From NCBI RefSeq assembly GCF_010894455.1, contig NZ_JAAIXY010000034.1, forward strand, positions 1-64,000: a stretch of 64,000 nt of DNA. The letters are read 5' to 3'. The stretch's first letter is position 1; the number at the start of each line of letters is the position of its first letter. Position numbers and translations under genes: made by a program. The notes beneath the pieces were generated by a model. It was not told the origin of the DNA, did no database searches, and saw only the letters and a list, made by a program, of their open reading frames with translations. The DNA comes from Myxococcus eversor (GTDB lineage Bacteria > Myxococcota > Myxococcia > Myxococcales > Myxococcaceae). Positions 8,609-17,673 of this stretch are shown here, one piece after another.

Positions 8609-9949
8609 CTACGGCGCCGTCTGCGTCGCCACGCTCCGAGCCTCGGGCGCGGGCGGCACGAAGGCCGTGCGCTGGCGCAGCTCGGAGGAGGCCACGGCGA
8701 AACCCTCGGGCAGCATGCGGAGGATGCGCGTGCGCCGGTGCTGGGAGCCCACCAGTCGCTTCTCCAGGAGTGCCTTCTCCGCGAGCGTCGCCTTGTCCAA
8801 CGGCGCGGGACGGGCCGCTAGCGCCGCGAGCCGCTCCGTCACCGCCTCCAGCTCCCGGTCGATGAGCACCGGCTGGATGTTGCGCCGCTCCTTGCCCTTG
8901 CGCCCCACCGCGTTGTTCTCAATCCACACCGGCAGCACCGCCACTTCCCCCAGCACCACCGGCGCACCGGGCGCGGAGCGGGCCAGGGAGACTCGCAGCA
9001 GCATGGAGTCTCGCTTGTCCCCCGCCACGCCCTTCTTCTTCGGCGCGTGGAGGTAGAAGCGGTCCTGGTTCGCCACCAGGTTGCCCAGGGAGAAGGCGAT
9101 GAGGCCCTTGCGCCCGTCCGCCGTCGTGTAGCCCTCCAGCGGCTGGAGCACGTGCGGATGGTGGCCGATGACCGCGAGCGCCCCAGCGTCCAGCAACTCG
9201 CGGCCCAGCTCGCGGTCCTCGGCGTTCGGCGAGTCGGCGTACTCGGTCCCCCAGTGCACCAGGACGACGAGCGCGTCACAGCGCGCGGCGACAGAACGGA
9301 CCTTCTCCACCGCTTCATCGGTGGTGAGCCCCCGGTGAAGACGGAACGCGGGGTACGGCACGTAGGCCACGTGCGGCGCCTGCGCATCCTTCGGATTGCT
9401 GAAGCCGTTCAGCAACCGCGTGAAGGACAGGAAGCCCACCTTCATCCCTCGCACGTCCACGAAGACGGGCTCCCACGCCGCGTCCCTCGTCGCGCCCGTG
9501 CCCGTATGGCGCACACCTGTCGCATCCAGGTGGCGCAGTGTCTCCACCAGCCCCGTGGGGAGCTGGTCCCTCGCGTGGTTGTTGCCGGTGGAGACGACCT
9601 TCACGCCAGCGGCGGCGAGCGCTCGCGCCATGGCCGACGGCGCGTTGAAGAGCAGCTCCCGCGTCACCGCCTTCTTGTTGTCCGTGACGGGCGTCTCCAG
9701 ATTCAGCACGCCCACGTCCGCGGTGCGCAGCACGTCCGCGATGGGACCGAAGACATGGTCCCACCCCTCGTTGTTGAGCGACGGCGCCACCCCTCCTTCG
9801 GGTGGAACCGCTCCGGTGCGCGCGTGCAGCTTCGCCACCAGCTTCACCTCGCCGTGCGGAATCACATCCCCGCCGAACACGAGCTCCACCTGCGAGGCGG
9901 GCGCGGCGGCGAACAGCAATGGCATGAGCAACAGCGCGGGCGAAGGCAC
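8609..9949 (-). CDS. CapA family protein (poly-gamma-glutamate capsule CapA-like)
   Basis: A signal peptide-like N-terminus (ALLLMPLLFAAAPASQ) precedes a PGA_cap/CapA-type metallophosphatase-like domain. Landmarks are LVFGGDVIPHG, DVGVLNLETPVTD, VVSTGNNHARDQ, VLVHWGTEYADSPN and ALAVIGHHPHVLQPLE. I chose the GTG at 9949, preceded by AAGGTG at a suitable distance; an in-frame GTG at 9958 is an alternative. CapA relatives take part in polyglutamate capsule production or resemble calcineurin-like phosphoesterases. No capB, capC or ligase genes are adjacent, so a capsule role is not supported by context. A hydrolase of the periplasm or surface is the safer reading. Confidence 0.8.
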   Translation of the reverse strand: MPSPALLLMPLLFAAAPASQVELVFGGDVIPHGEVKLVAKLHARTGAVPPEGGVAPSLNNEGWDHVFGPIADVLRTADVGVLNLETPVTDNKKAVTRELLFNAPSAMARALAAAGVKVVSTGNNHARDQLPTGLVETLRHLDATGVRHTGTGATRDAAWEPVFVDVRGMKVGFLSFTRLLNGFSNPKDAQAPHVAYVPYPAFRLHRGLTTDEAVEKVRSVAARCDALVVLVHWGTEYADSPNAEDRELGRELLDAGALAVIGHHPHVLQPLEGYTTADGRKGLIAFSLGNLVANQDRFYLHAPKKKGVAGDKRDSMLLRVSLARSAPGAPVVLGEVAVLPVWIENNAVGRKGKERRNIQPVLIDRELEAVTERLAALAARPAPLDKATLAEKALLEKRLVGSQHRRTRILRMLPEGFAVASSELRQRTAFVPPAPEARSVATQTAP

Positions 9950-10175
9950 GCCTGTCACCTTAGTCCAGCCCCTCCACGGACACAGAATCCCTGGCCGTGG
10001 GTCCCCTGGGTGAGCGCCGCCCCGCCTCATGCTCGTGCCGTGCAGTCCCGTCATCGACTCACCGAAGAGACGCGCCGCGTCTCGGGCACGTCGGACTGGG
10101 ACGCGCCGCGCTCCTCGACAGGATTCGCCGCTTCATCGACGCGACGCGCCTTGGCTCACGGCGCCGGTGCTCCGG

Positions 10176-10541
10176 TCAGCGCGCGCGTGGGCGGACACTC
10201 ACCTCGACGAGCAGCGCTCCGGGGGCCTGGCAGTAGACCATCGTCCCCCGGTTGTTGCGGATGACGTCGCTGACCTCGAGTCCCTCGGCGCGTGCTCGTG
10301 CCTGGAAGTCGAGCACGGTGGCCTCATCGTCGACGAGGAAGCCGATGTGGAAGCCCTCCGGGTACTTCTCCGTGGGGACCTTGAGGCGCTGGAGCACGAG
10401 CACCAGGCCCTCGCGGTCCGTGAGGATGGCGATGGCCGGGGAGGCGCGGTTGCTCGTGTGCTCGAAGTCGAAGAGGCGCTCGAAGAACGCCGCGGTGAGC
10501 TGGACGTCGGGGACCTGCAGGTCGATGTGGTTCAGCTTCAT
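10176..10541 (-). CDS. VOC (glyoxalase/bleomycin resistance-like) family protein
   Basis: The ATG at 10541 has GAGGG 8 bases upstream and starts MKLNHIDLQVPDV, the usual opening of a glyoxalase/VOC fold. The product is about 121 residues, the size of a single-domain member with two beta-alpha-beta-beta-beta modules. Candidate metal ligands are the His in NHIDLQV, the His in GFHIGFLVDD, and the Glu in LVEVSVR near the end. VOC proteins include lyases, dioxygenases and antibiotic-binding proteins. Neither the neighbours nor the sequence tells which applies. Confidence 0.8.
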   Translation of the reverse strand: MKLNHIDLQVPDVQLTAAFFERLFDFEHTSNRASPAIAILTDREGLVLVLQRLKVPTEKYPEGFHIGFLVDDEATVLDFQARARAEGLEVSDVIRNNRGTMVYCQAPGALLVEVSVRPRAR

Positions 10542-10877
10542 GGTGAGACCCTCGGGGCATGGCGATGCCCTCAAGGCCGGGGGTTCTCATCCGTGAAGGA
10601 GGAACAAGCGCTCCCACCGTGGGAGTGACCGGGGCTCACCGAACCGGTCCGCCGTTTTTCGACCGGTCGCGAGGATACGTCAGGACCGCGCGCCGAGGCG
10701 AGGTACTGGCGCAGGAGGATGGTGGCCGCTCGGAGGATATCCAGGTGACCCTGGAGCGCGCACGAGTCGAGAACGTCCAGCTCGCGCGTTGGAGCCGCCG
10801 TGGAACGACGCGGCGGCCCTCCGCGACCACTTCAACGAGTCCTGGACGCTCGGCTCAGACCGCCAGAACAGAGGGAC

Positions 10878-11399
10878 TCACAACAGCTTCGTCACCACCA
10901 GCGTGACGGGGCCCGCGACGTCGGTGACTCCCTGCGCCGTGAAACATCCCAATGGGTCCGTGTTGAGCAGCGTCAGCGTGCGCAGGACCGTCGCGCCCTG
11001 GAACCGGCCGCTCACCACCGTCCCAGTGAGCACGATGACGTTCTCCCCTGCCGGCTTCAAGTTCACCACGGTGGTGCCCGACACGACGCTCACGGTGTCA
11101 TCACTCCACTTGATTTGAATCGTGGAGGTCGCCTGCCCAATCCCACAGCCAATGATGCCATTCGCCTCCGTGGTGACAATCGCGGAGGGCAGATTCAGCG
11201 GCAATCCCGCACACCCGTGGGTGCCAATGGCGGAGACATGGGTCGGCCTGGCGTCGTTGGTGAGGCCCGGCTCGAACTCAGCGACTTCCGCCCCGACACA
11301 CGTGAGGAGGACGGTCTCTGCTCGCGCCTCCACTGATACAAACAGGGACAACACCAGGAACAACCCAGACAAGGACTTGAAGAGGACGGTGGACGTCAT
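10878..11399 (-). CDS. Small secreted protein of unknown function
   Basis: The 173-residue product has a clear signal peptide (LFLVLSLFVSVEARAE). The mature part is rich in beta-type residues and has four or five Cys (LLTCVGAE, HGCAGLP, GIIGCG, LGCFTAQG). The ATG is supported by TAGGAG 8 bases upstream. I do not recognise the family. It is monocistronic, with no obvious partner. Confidence 0.6.
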   Translation of the reverse strand: MTSTVLFKSLSGLFLVLSLFVSVEARAETVLLTCVGAEVAEFEPGLTNDARPTHVSAIGTHGCAGLPLNLPSAIVTTEANGIIGCGIGQATSTIQIKWSDDTVSVVSGTTVVNLKPAGENVIVLTGTVVSGRFQGATVLRTLTLLNTDPLGCFTAQGVTDVAGPVTLVVTKLL

Positions 11400-11855
11400 G
11401 ACAACGGCTCCTAGCGAGGTGACGAAGCCTCACGGACGTGAGGCTCGTGACGGAAGCCTTCGGAGCAATTCCCATCGCTCCTTCACTGCCGTCACGAAAA
11501 GCCTACGGAGCAGCCGCGGCTTCTTGCCCACCAGCCCTGAGTCATCGTCTGATGAAACACGCGCCAACGCCCCAGGCCGTTACCCCCTGGATGCTGTCGT
11601 GGTCCGAAGGTCCAAGTCCCGCTGCCCCGCATGTCCGCGAGGGGCGTGAGCACATGGGGGGCCACTCAATGCGGAGCGACCGCGAGCACTCTTCGACGCT
11701 CATCGCACCCCGAGCCCGTCTGCCTCCCATGCAGTCATGCAGGCTCATCCCTTCATGCCCAAGCCGTGCGGACAAAACCTAATAGATCGATTGCTATTCA
11801 GGGTTCAGATCCATAGACTGTATCTGACCACGACATATACCCAATTGATTGAACC
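11400..11855. other. 456-base intergenic region upstream of hipBA
   Basis: This divergent region lies between the small secreted protein and hipB. No convincing gene is visible. The last 90 bases turn AT-rich, which fits a promoter, and contain the inverted repeat at 11805-11827. Nothing else is recognised. Confidence 0.5.
11805..11827. promoter_or_regulatory. Inverted repeat, candidate HipB operator
   Basis: TCAGAT and ATCTGA flank 11 bases in an AT-rich stretch that ends 28 bases before the hipB start. HipB-type antitoxins are known to bind short palindromes with fixed spacing in their own promoter, so autoregulation through this repeat is a reasonable inference. The half-sites do not match the E. 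coli TATCC operator. Confidence 0.4.
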
Positions 11856-12197
11856 ATGCCCCGACAGAACCTCACTCCCGAAACAACGCCCCTGGATGTG
11901 GTCCGCGCGGTCCGTCGCCTGGGGCAGAACATCATGCGAGCTCGCATCCGGCGGGGCCTGAGACAGGCGGACCTCGCGAAGAAGACGGGGCTCGCGCTCG
12001 GGACACTCCAGCGCATTGAAGCGGGCAACCCCACCACGGCGATCAGCGCCTACTTCGCGGCCTTGTGGGCCCTGGGGCTCGAGCGTGAGTTCGAGAACCT
12101 CGGCGCTCCCGACAAGGACGAGGTGGGAAAGACGCTGGAGCTGGCGCGCCAGCCGAAGCGGGTCCGCACTTCGGGAGGGCTCGATGCCGACTTCTGA
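11856..12197 (+). CDS. hipB: HipB-like helix-turn-helix antitoxin
   Basis: The 113-residue protein has one XRE/Cro-type helix-turn-helix at about residues 28-80 (MRARIRRGLRQADLAKKTGL, GTLQRIEAG). It overlaps the start of a HipA-type kinase gene by 14 bases, the standard antitoxin-toxin order. HipB neutralises HipA and represses the operon as a DNA-bound complex. The C-terminus (LDADF) is short and charged. The upstream inverted repeat is a likely binding site. The toxin partner appears damaged, so this may now be a lone regulator. Confidence 0.85.
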   Translation: MPRQNLTPETTPLDVVRAVRRLGQNIMRARIRRGLRQADLAKKTGLALGTLQRIEAGNPTTAISAYFAALWALGLEREFENLGAPDKDEVGKTLELARQPKRVRTSGGLDADF

Positions 12198-13379
12198 GGA
12201 GGCCCGCTGCTATGTCTATCTCCAACTTCCAGGCACCCTGGACGTCGTCACCTGCGGCCTGTTCGTCCAGCAGGACAACGTCGGCCGCTTCGTCTACGGA
12301 AACAGCTACCTCGCCAATCCGCGTGCGGTCGAACTGGAGAAGTTCGAGCTCGCCCTGCGCTCGGGCACATTCGAAACGGCCAGGCTCGGCGGCATCTTCG
12401 GCGCCCTGCGAGATGCCTCGCCCGACGCATGGGGACGCACGGTCATCGAACGTCAGCTCGGACGCACGGCACTGACCGAAGTCGACTTCCTGCTCCACTC
12501 CCCCGAGGACCGCGCGGGTGCGCTGTCCTTTGGCGTAAGCCCCACACCTCCCGCCCCCGTTCATCAATTCAACAAGGTGCTCCAGTTGGGCCGCCTGCTC
12601 GAGGAAGCAGCCCGAATCGAGCAGGGCCTTCCGCCATCAACGCCTCAGGTGGACGAGTTGGTGAACCCGGGCAGCTCGCTGGGTGGCGCTCGACCCAAGA
12701 ACGTCGTCGAAGATGATGAAGGGCTGTGGGTGGCCAAGTTCCCCGCGCGCAATGACCGCTGGAACAACGCCGCGGTCGAGGGAGGCATGTTGCGGCTCGC
12801 CGCCGAGTGTGGCCTGCGAGCCGCCTTCGGCCAGGTCACTTCGGTCGCGGGTCGCGATGTCCTGCTCGTGCGCCGGTTCGACCGGAGACGTGTCGAGCAG
12901 GGCTACCTGCGGCACCGCATGGTCAGCGCGCTGACCGTCCTCCGCGCCGACGAGAACCCACTGGACCGCTCGAAATGGTCATACATCCGGCTGGCCGATG
13001 AGCTGACGCGCTGGGTGGGCAATCCCGATGAAGACTTGCGCGAGCTGTTCTCGCGGATGGTCTTCAACGCGCTCATCTCGAACGTGGATGACCATCCCCG
13101 CAACCATGCGCTGATTGCCACGGGCTCGGAATGGAGCCTGTCTCCCGCCTATGACCTCACACCCATGCCACAGGCCAGCACCGAGCGGGACCTGGCCATG
13201 GAGGTGGGGAATGCGGCCGGTTCCGCATGTCCCGCGAGGACGCCTCCCGCCTCATCGACAAGATGAAAGCCACCGTGTCCGCCCGCTGGCGCGACGTCGT
13301 GAAGGAGTGTGGAGGCACCGAGGCCGACCTGAAAGCCATCGAGCGCGCGTTCGACTACGAAGGCTTTGAGTACGACTGA
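12184..13379 (+). pseudogene. hipA: hipA-like kinase toxin gene with internal deletion and frameshift
   Basis: The frame starting at the ATG 12184 (GGGAGGG nearby) encodes a HipA N-terminal domain and most of the kinase. It includes the Gly-rich segment PGSSLGGARPKNVV, the catalytic NVDDHPRNH and the metal-binding YDLTP. After DLAMEVG (13209) it shifts into NAAGSACPA and stops at 13266. From 13209, another frame continues with ECGRFRMSREDASRLIDK and ends in AFDYEGFEYD at 13379, which is the normal HipA C-terminus. Family members usually have roughly 15-18 residues between those two points, so a small out-of-frame deletion fits better than a one-base error. The 360-residue product would lack the terminal helices. 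Confidence 0.75.
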
Positions 13380-13380
13380 C

Positions 13381-13422
13381 CCCCGGTGGGCGCGAAGCAC
13401 CTGGCTCGCGCGCCCACCGGGG
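13381..13422. terminator. Strong convergent hairpin
   Basis: A perfect 14-bp stem (CCCCGGTGGGCGCG and its complement, 14-base loop) starts 2 bases after the original hipA stop. It ends 14 bases before the stop of the convergent lipoprotein gene. A U tract is absent. The position suits bidirectional termination. Confidence 0.55.
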
Positions 13423-13435
13423 AACCACCGTCAAC

Positions 13436-14908
13436 TCACAGCGGGCAGTGCGTCCCGCCGCCGCCACTGACACCGGACGGGTACATGATGGAGCCGATGT
13501 ACGACGGGTGGCACGGGTAGCACGCGGACCCCACGTCGGAGCTGGTGGCAACGCCCGTGAAGACCTGGTCCGCCTGCCCCGCGCGCTTCACCGTCACCGA
13601 GTAGGGCACCGGGTTCTCGGACGACGGCAGCGGCGAGAAGCCCGCGGCCTTGAGGCAGATGTCATACGTGCCGTTCGGCGGCGTGAAGCCCGGGTTCCAG
13701 ACGATGTTCTCCGGCCCCCGCCCACCCGACGCGTCCTGGTCCAGCTCGCCCCCATCCGTGCTCGTCCCCGGCCCGCGGTTGTCGTAGTAGATGATTTTCC
13801 CCGTGGGCGTCCGCACCACCAGGTCCGCATCCCCGTCACGGCCCCACATCGCGGTGACCTGCAGCGCGATGCCCCCGCCACCGCCCGTGCACACCCCCGC
13901 CGTGCACGTCTTCCCCGTCGCGCAGACGTTGCCGCAGTAGCCGCAGTTGTGCTCGTCCGACGACACGTCCACGCACTGCGTGCCGCACTGGACTCGCGGC
14001 GGCGCGCAGGTCCCCGGCCGGCACTCGAAGCTGCCCGGCGTATTCACACACGTCTCGCCCGGCTGGCAGTGGGCCGTGCCGTTCGTGCACTCATTGATGT
14101 CATTGCACGTCCAGCCATCCCCCATGTAGCCCGGCTTGCACGTGCAGGTGTAGCTGCCCGGCGTGTTCGTGCAGTAGGCGTTCGGCGAGCACTGCGCCGT
14201 GCCGTTGGTGCACTCGTTCACGTCATGGCAGACGCTCGGCTGGCCCTGGCAGGTGTACCCCGGCTCCACCGCGCACTGGGCGCTACAGCCGTCCCCCGCC
14301 ATCCGGTTGCCGTCGTCACATCCCTCGCCCATGCCCACCATGCCATCACCACAGACGACCGTGCCCACCATGCTCGTCGCCTCCACCGCGTCCACCTGGA
14401 AGATGGCGAGCAGCCCGGCGCGCAGCCTCACGAAGCGGTAGGGCGTGGGATTGCTGAAGGACACAACCGTCGTGTGCGTCCCCAGCCCCAGGTCCAGCAA
14501 CTGCGCCTGTCCCGTGGAGATGACGCTCCTGTCCGCCCGCAGGAACTCCACCTGCGCTATCACCGCCAGGTTCAGCCCCCGGTAATAGATGCGCAGCGGC
14601 CCGGTCCCCTCTTCACCCGCGCCCATGTCCAGCGTGAGCGACGCCCCCAACAGCCCCAGGAAGCTGGCCGTGGTCCCATTCGGAGCACCCACCGCGTTCT
14701 GGGGGTTGTTCACACCGAGCAGGCCATCCTGCACCACCGCATTGGCATACGGGTCACCCGCGAACGCGGACACCTCGCTCGAAGTCTCAGCATCGAAGAG
14801 CACTTCTTCCTCGGAACTGGCGCCACACGCGCCGAGCGCTCCGACAACGACGAACGCCAGGGCCGCGCTCAACCAGCGCGTCACAGACACACCGCGACTG
14901 ACCTTCAT
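13436..14908 (-). CDS. Cys-rich EGF/DUF4215 lipoprotein with DUF2135-like C-terminal domain
   Basis: I chose the ATG at 14908, with GGAGCG upstream; it gives a lipoprotein signal (ALAFVVVGALGACG). Domains in order: a discoidin-like region of about 150 residues (NAVGAPNG, LDMGAGEEG, RFVRLRAG, VDAVEATS); one DUF4215 unit (CGDGMVGMGEGCDDGN); two calcium-binding EGF-like units (DVNECTNG, NTPGSYTC); and a C-terminal DUF2135/YfaP-like domain (WGRDGDADLVVRTPTGK, GPENIVW). The 490-residue protein is probably an adhesive or structural surface lipoprotein. A tandem paralogue follows at 15276-16571 and a third lies at 25048-27441. Confidence 0.75.
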   Translation of the reverse strand: MKVSRGVSVTRWLSAALAFVVVGALGACGASSEEEVLFDAETSSEVSAFAGDPYANAVVQDGLLGVNNPQNAVGAPNGTTASFLGLLGASLTLDMGAGEEGTGPLRIYYRGLNLAVIAQVEFLRADRSVISTGQAQLLDLGLGTHTTVVSFSNPTPYRFVRLRAGLLAIFQVDAVEATSMVGTVVCGDGMVGMGEGCDDGNRMAGDGCSAQCAVEPGYTCQGQPSVCHDVNECTNGTAQCSPNAYCTNTPGSYTCTCKPGYMGDGWTCNDINECTNGTAHCQPGETCVNTPGSFECRPGTCAPPRVQCGTQCVDVSSDEHNCGYCGNVCATGKTCTAGVCTGGGGGIALQVTAMWGRDGDADLVVRTPTGKIIYYDNRGPGTSTDGGELDQDASGGRGPENIVWNPGFTPPNGTYDICLKAAGFSPLPSSENPVPYSVTVKRAGQADQVFTGVATSSDVGSACYPCHPSYIGSIMYPSGVSGGGGTHCPL

Positions 14909-15275
14909 GTTTCGCTCCATTCCATTCGGCTGACGAGACGAAGCGCTCCGGTGAAGCCATCCACCTCGAGCACCCGCCTTGCGCATGGAACGCATGGAGG
15001 GTTTTTTCCGTGAGGTCCGGCCCTCAATTGCCTGCTTTACCCGTGTTCCAGCCGACAAGCCAGACGCTGAAGGTCGACGTGGAGCGAGCCAGTCGACACC
15101 GTTCCCGCCAAAAGCATGACACGTGCTACGTGGGTGTCCTTAGCGCCCCAGGGACTGGAGCAAGCCATTCTCCTGCATCCCCTGGCACTCCGAGACAGGG
15201 TTCCCAACCGACCCATCACCGGCCCGCGCGGGGGCCCCCTCCCCTCGCGGACCGGTGTCTGTCATTTACCGGGTC
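14909..15275. other. 367-base intergenic region between tandem paralogues
   Basis: No gene is supported here. The part nearest 14908 resembles the leader of the paralogue upstream of 16571: both contain an A/G-rich block with a repeated ATGCGTT-like element about 85 bases before the start. The duplication therefore probably included the 5' untranslated region. The rest holds nothing recognised. Confidence 0.4.
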
Positions 15276-16571
15276 TCAAGGATAGGGAATGGACCCGACG
15301 TATGCGGGCTCGCCGGGCACGCACATCCCGAGCGGCCTGTTCTGGGTGGCCGAGCCGACGAACGAGAAGTCCGGCTGGCCAGGACGCCGCACGCGGATGT
15401 TGTACTCCACGGGGTTGGTGGGGCTCGGCGCCGGGTTGAAGTTGCCCACCCGGAGACAGAAGTTGTAGTTGCCGGCAGGCGGCGTCCGGTCCGGCGCCCA
15501 GAAGATGTTCTCTGGCCCGTCACCCGCTGTGTCATCCACATCCAGTTCGCCGAAGTCCGTCCCTTCGTTGGGTCCCCTGTTCCCATAGAAGATGCGCTTG
15601 CCCCTGGGCGTCGCCACGATGAGGTCCGCGTCACCATTGCGGCTCCAGGTCGCGGTGAACTGGAGGGTGCCCGTGCCCAGGCACACGCCCGAGGAGCAGG
15701 TCTTCCCCTCGCCACAGACGTTGCCGCAGGCGCCACAGTTGTTGTTGTCGGTGTTCGGGTCCACGCAAAACCCGCCGCAGACGATGCGCGGCGGAACACA
15801 GGCTCGCGCCTGGCACTCGAAGCCTCCGGGCGTGTTGACACAGACCTCGCCCGGCGCGCACGTGTCCGTACCCAGGGCACACTCGTCGATGTCGGTGCAG
15901 ACGCTCGGCGCTCCCGCGCAGGTGTAGCCGGGCTCCACCTGACAGACGCTGTTACAGCCGTCTCCGGAGGCCTGGTTGTCGTCGTCACAGGCCTCGTCCC
16001 CATCCAGCACGCCGTCACCACAGAAGGGCCGGATGGACGTCTCCACCGCGTCCACCAGGTAGAGCGCGAGCAGCACGCCCCGCAGGCGCACGTAGCGGTA
16101 GGGCTCGTTGCCCGAGTACCTCACCACCGCCACATGGGTCCCCAGGCCCAGCTCCACCAGGCGCAGCGGGCTGGAGCTGATGGTGGTCCTCCCATCCGCC
16201 TTCAGGAAGTCCACCTGGGCCACCAGCGCCACGTTCAGACCCCGGTAATGGACGCGCAGGTCGCCAGTGCCCTCCTCGCCCGCGCCCAAATCCAGCACCA
16301 GCGCCGAGTTGAGCAGGCCCAGCATCGTCGCCACCTGCCCGTCCGGTGCGCCCAGCGCCCTGTTCGGGTTGAGCACCGCGGCCGTGGTGCCAGACGCCAC
16401 CGCGTCCGCATACGCGTCCCACGCCAACGCGGACACCTCGCTCGAAGACTCCGCCTCGAGGAGCGCTTCCTCCTCGGGACCGACGCCGCATGCACTGAAC
16501 GCACCGACAGCAAGGACCATCAGGGCCGCGCGCAATCCGCGCGACGCCGAGACATCATGACCGACCTTCAT
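15276..16571 (-). CDS. Cys-rich EGF/DUF4215 lipoprotein with DUF2135-like domain (paralogue)
   Basis: This is a paralogue of 13436-14908 with the same leader (GGAGCGAAAC before ATG 16571) and a lipobox (LAVGAFSACG). It has the discoidin-like domain (RALGAPDG, LDLGAGEEG, RYVRLRG, VDAVETS), one DUF4215 unit (CGDGVLDGDEACDDDN) and a single EGF-like unit (DIDECALGTDTCAPG). A DUF2135-like domain follows (WSRNGDADLIVATPRGK, GPENIFW). It has one EGF unit fewer than its neighbour. At 431 residues it is shorter than its neighbour. It is likely on the outer surface; its ligand is unknown. Confidence 0.75.
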   Translation of the reverse strand: MKVGHDVSASRGLRAALMVLAVGAFSACGVGPEEEALLEAESSSEVSALAWDAYADAVASGTTAAVLNPNRALGAPDGQVATMLGLLNSALVLDLGAGEEGTGDLRVHYRGLNVALVAQVDFLKADGRTTISSSPLRLVELGLGTHVAVVRYSGNEPYRYVRLRGVLLALYLVDAVETSIRPFCGDGVLDGDEACDDDNQASGDGCNSVCQVEPGYTCAGAPSVCTDIDECALGTDTCAPGEVCVNTPGGFECQARACVPPRIVCGGFCVDPNTDNNNCGACGNVCGEGKTCSSGVCLGTGTLQFTATWSRNGDADLIVATPRGKRIFYGNRGPNEGTDFGELDVDDTAGDGPENIFWAPDRTPPAGNYNFCLRVGNFNPAPSPTNPVEYNIRVRRPGQPDFSFVGSATQNRPLGMCVPGEPAYVGSIPYP

Positions 16572-16861
16572 GTTTCGCTCCATTCGCTCGACGGACCGGA
16601 GGAAGCCCTCGGGTGAAACATCACCGAGGGCTCGCCGTCGCGACATGAAACGCATGAAGGATTGTTCCGGCGAGCGGGCGCCTCTTCTCCACGGACCTGC
16701 TCGTGTCCCAGCCGACAGCCCATGCGTCATGTATCGTGGAGGCGCGCACCAGCCGACACCCGCGCGGAAGCCAGCGTCAGGCTTGATACATGCGAGTCTT
16801 CCGGCGGGGACGTCAGCCATCCAGCAGCCGCATCCCCCGCGAGACAGGGAGTTGACCCATC

Positions 16862-16986
16862 TGCCTCGAAGCTTCCGGGCGTATTGACACACCGCGAATC
16901 CAGCCCGCATGTGTCGGTGGTCAGGGAGCCCTCGTCGATACGCTCGGTCGGTGCCCGTCGCAGGTGTAGCCCGGCTCCGTCTCGGA
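16862..16986 (-). pseudogene. Decayed fragment of the Cys-rich lipoprotein family
   Basis: On the minus strand this stretch reads ETEPGYTCDGHRPSV in one frame. It then reads IDEGSLTTDTCGLDSRCVN plus TPGSFEA in another. These match the EPGYTC, DIDECALGTDTC and VNTPGGFEC segments of the intact paralogue next door, in the same order and strand but frame-shifted and shortened. There is no start codon or signal peptide. It looks like the remnant of another tandem copy. Confidence 0.55.
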
Positions 16987-17027
16987 CAGAACCCAGGTTC
17001 CGTGCCTGTCTTTGTCCGCCCCCCCCG

Positions 17028-17567
17028 TCAGCGATTACGGGCGCGACGCCAGCCGCCGAGCAGCGCCAGCACGCCCGCGAGCGCAATCCCTCCCGGCGAG
17101 GACGCGCAGCCACTCGGTGACTCCTTCCCCGTCACACACGACACGCTCGCGGAGACGACGAGGTCGCGCTCCTCGCCATCGACGGAGACGGTGAAGGTCT
17201 CCTCCTCGAAGCGCTCTTCCACGCCCCACTTCATGGACGAGGACCGCCCCCGCCCGTCCGCGAAGTGAAAGGAGGCCTGCTCGTTCGGCTGGAGTTCCAA
17301 ATCACACAGCCCATCCGCGCAACCGACGAGCGGCCAGCTCACCAACGTCACCGGCGTGTCGCAGGCATTGCGCACCGTGCTCGCGCCACAGCTCGAATAG
17401 GCGGCGATGATGAGGCATGGCATCTCTGACACCACGCTCTGACGGTCGGTGACGCAGTCACACGGGTCGCTCTCCGCGTGGGCCGCCAGCGCGCCACCCA
17501 GCCCTGTCAGCAGCAGCCACCCAAGCCATGCGGCCCCATTCCGGGGCCAGAAAGTCCTCGCTCGCAT
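17028..17567 (-). CDS. Secreted protein with MYXO-CTERM-like tail
   Basis: The ATG at 17567 has GGAGGT upstream and yields a signal peptide (WLLLTGLGGALAAHA). The 179-residue protein has several Cys in the mature part (DPCDCVTD, CGASTVRNACDTP, GCADGLCDLE). It ends in Cys, then a hydrophobic helix, then Arg residues (GIALAGVLALLGGWRRARNR). That tripartite ending is the layout of the MYXO-CTERM sorting signal, which directs processing and surface anchoring in myxobacteria. The globular part is not recognised. Confidence 0.65.
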   Translation of the reverse strand: MRARTFWPRNGAAWLGWLLLTGLGGALAAHAESDPCDCVTDRQSVVSEMPCLIIAAYSSCGASTVRNACDTPVTLVSWPLVGCADGLCDLELQPNEQASFHFADGRGRSSSMKWGVEERFEEETFTVSVDGEERDLVVSASVSCVTGKESPSGCASSPGGIALAGVLALLGGWRRARNR

Positions 17568-17673
17568 CCCGCGTACCTCCGTCTCGACGTGCTGGCCCCC
17601 GCGGCGCGCATCCTGTCGCGCGCCAGCGGGTACAGCCAAAACATCGTTGCCGGAGGCAACTGCCTGGGTGCGG

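Noticed and set aside
6341..8821. Very long Arg/His/Pro-rich plus-strand open frame
   Set aside because: It is antisense to the dipeptidase gene, has biased Arg/Pro/His content typical of shadow frames in high-GC DNA, and has no recognisable domain.
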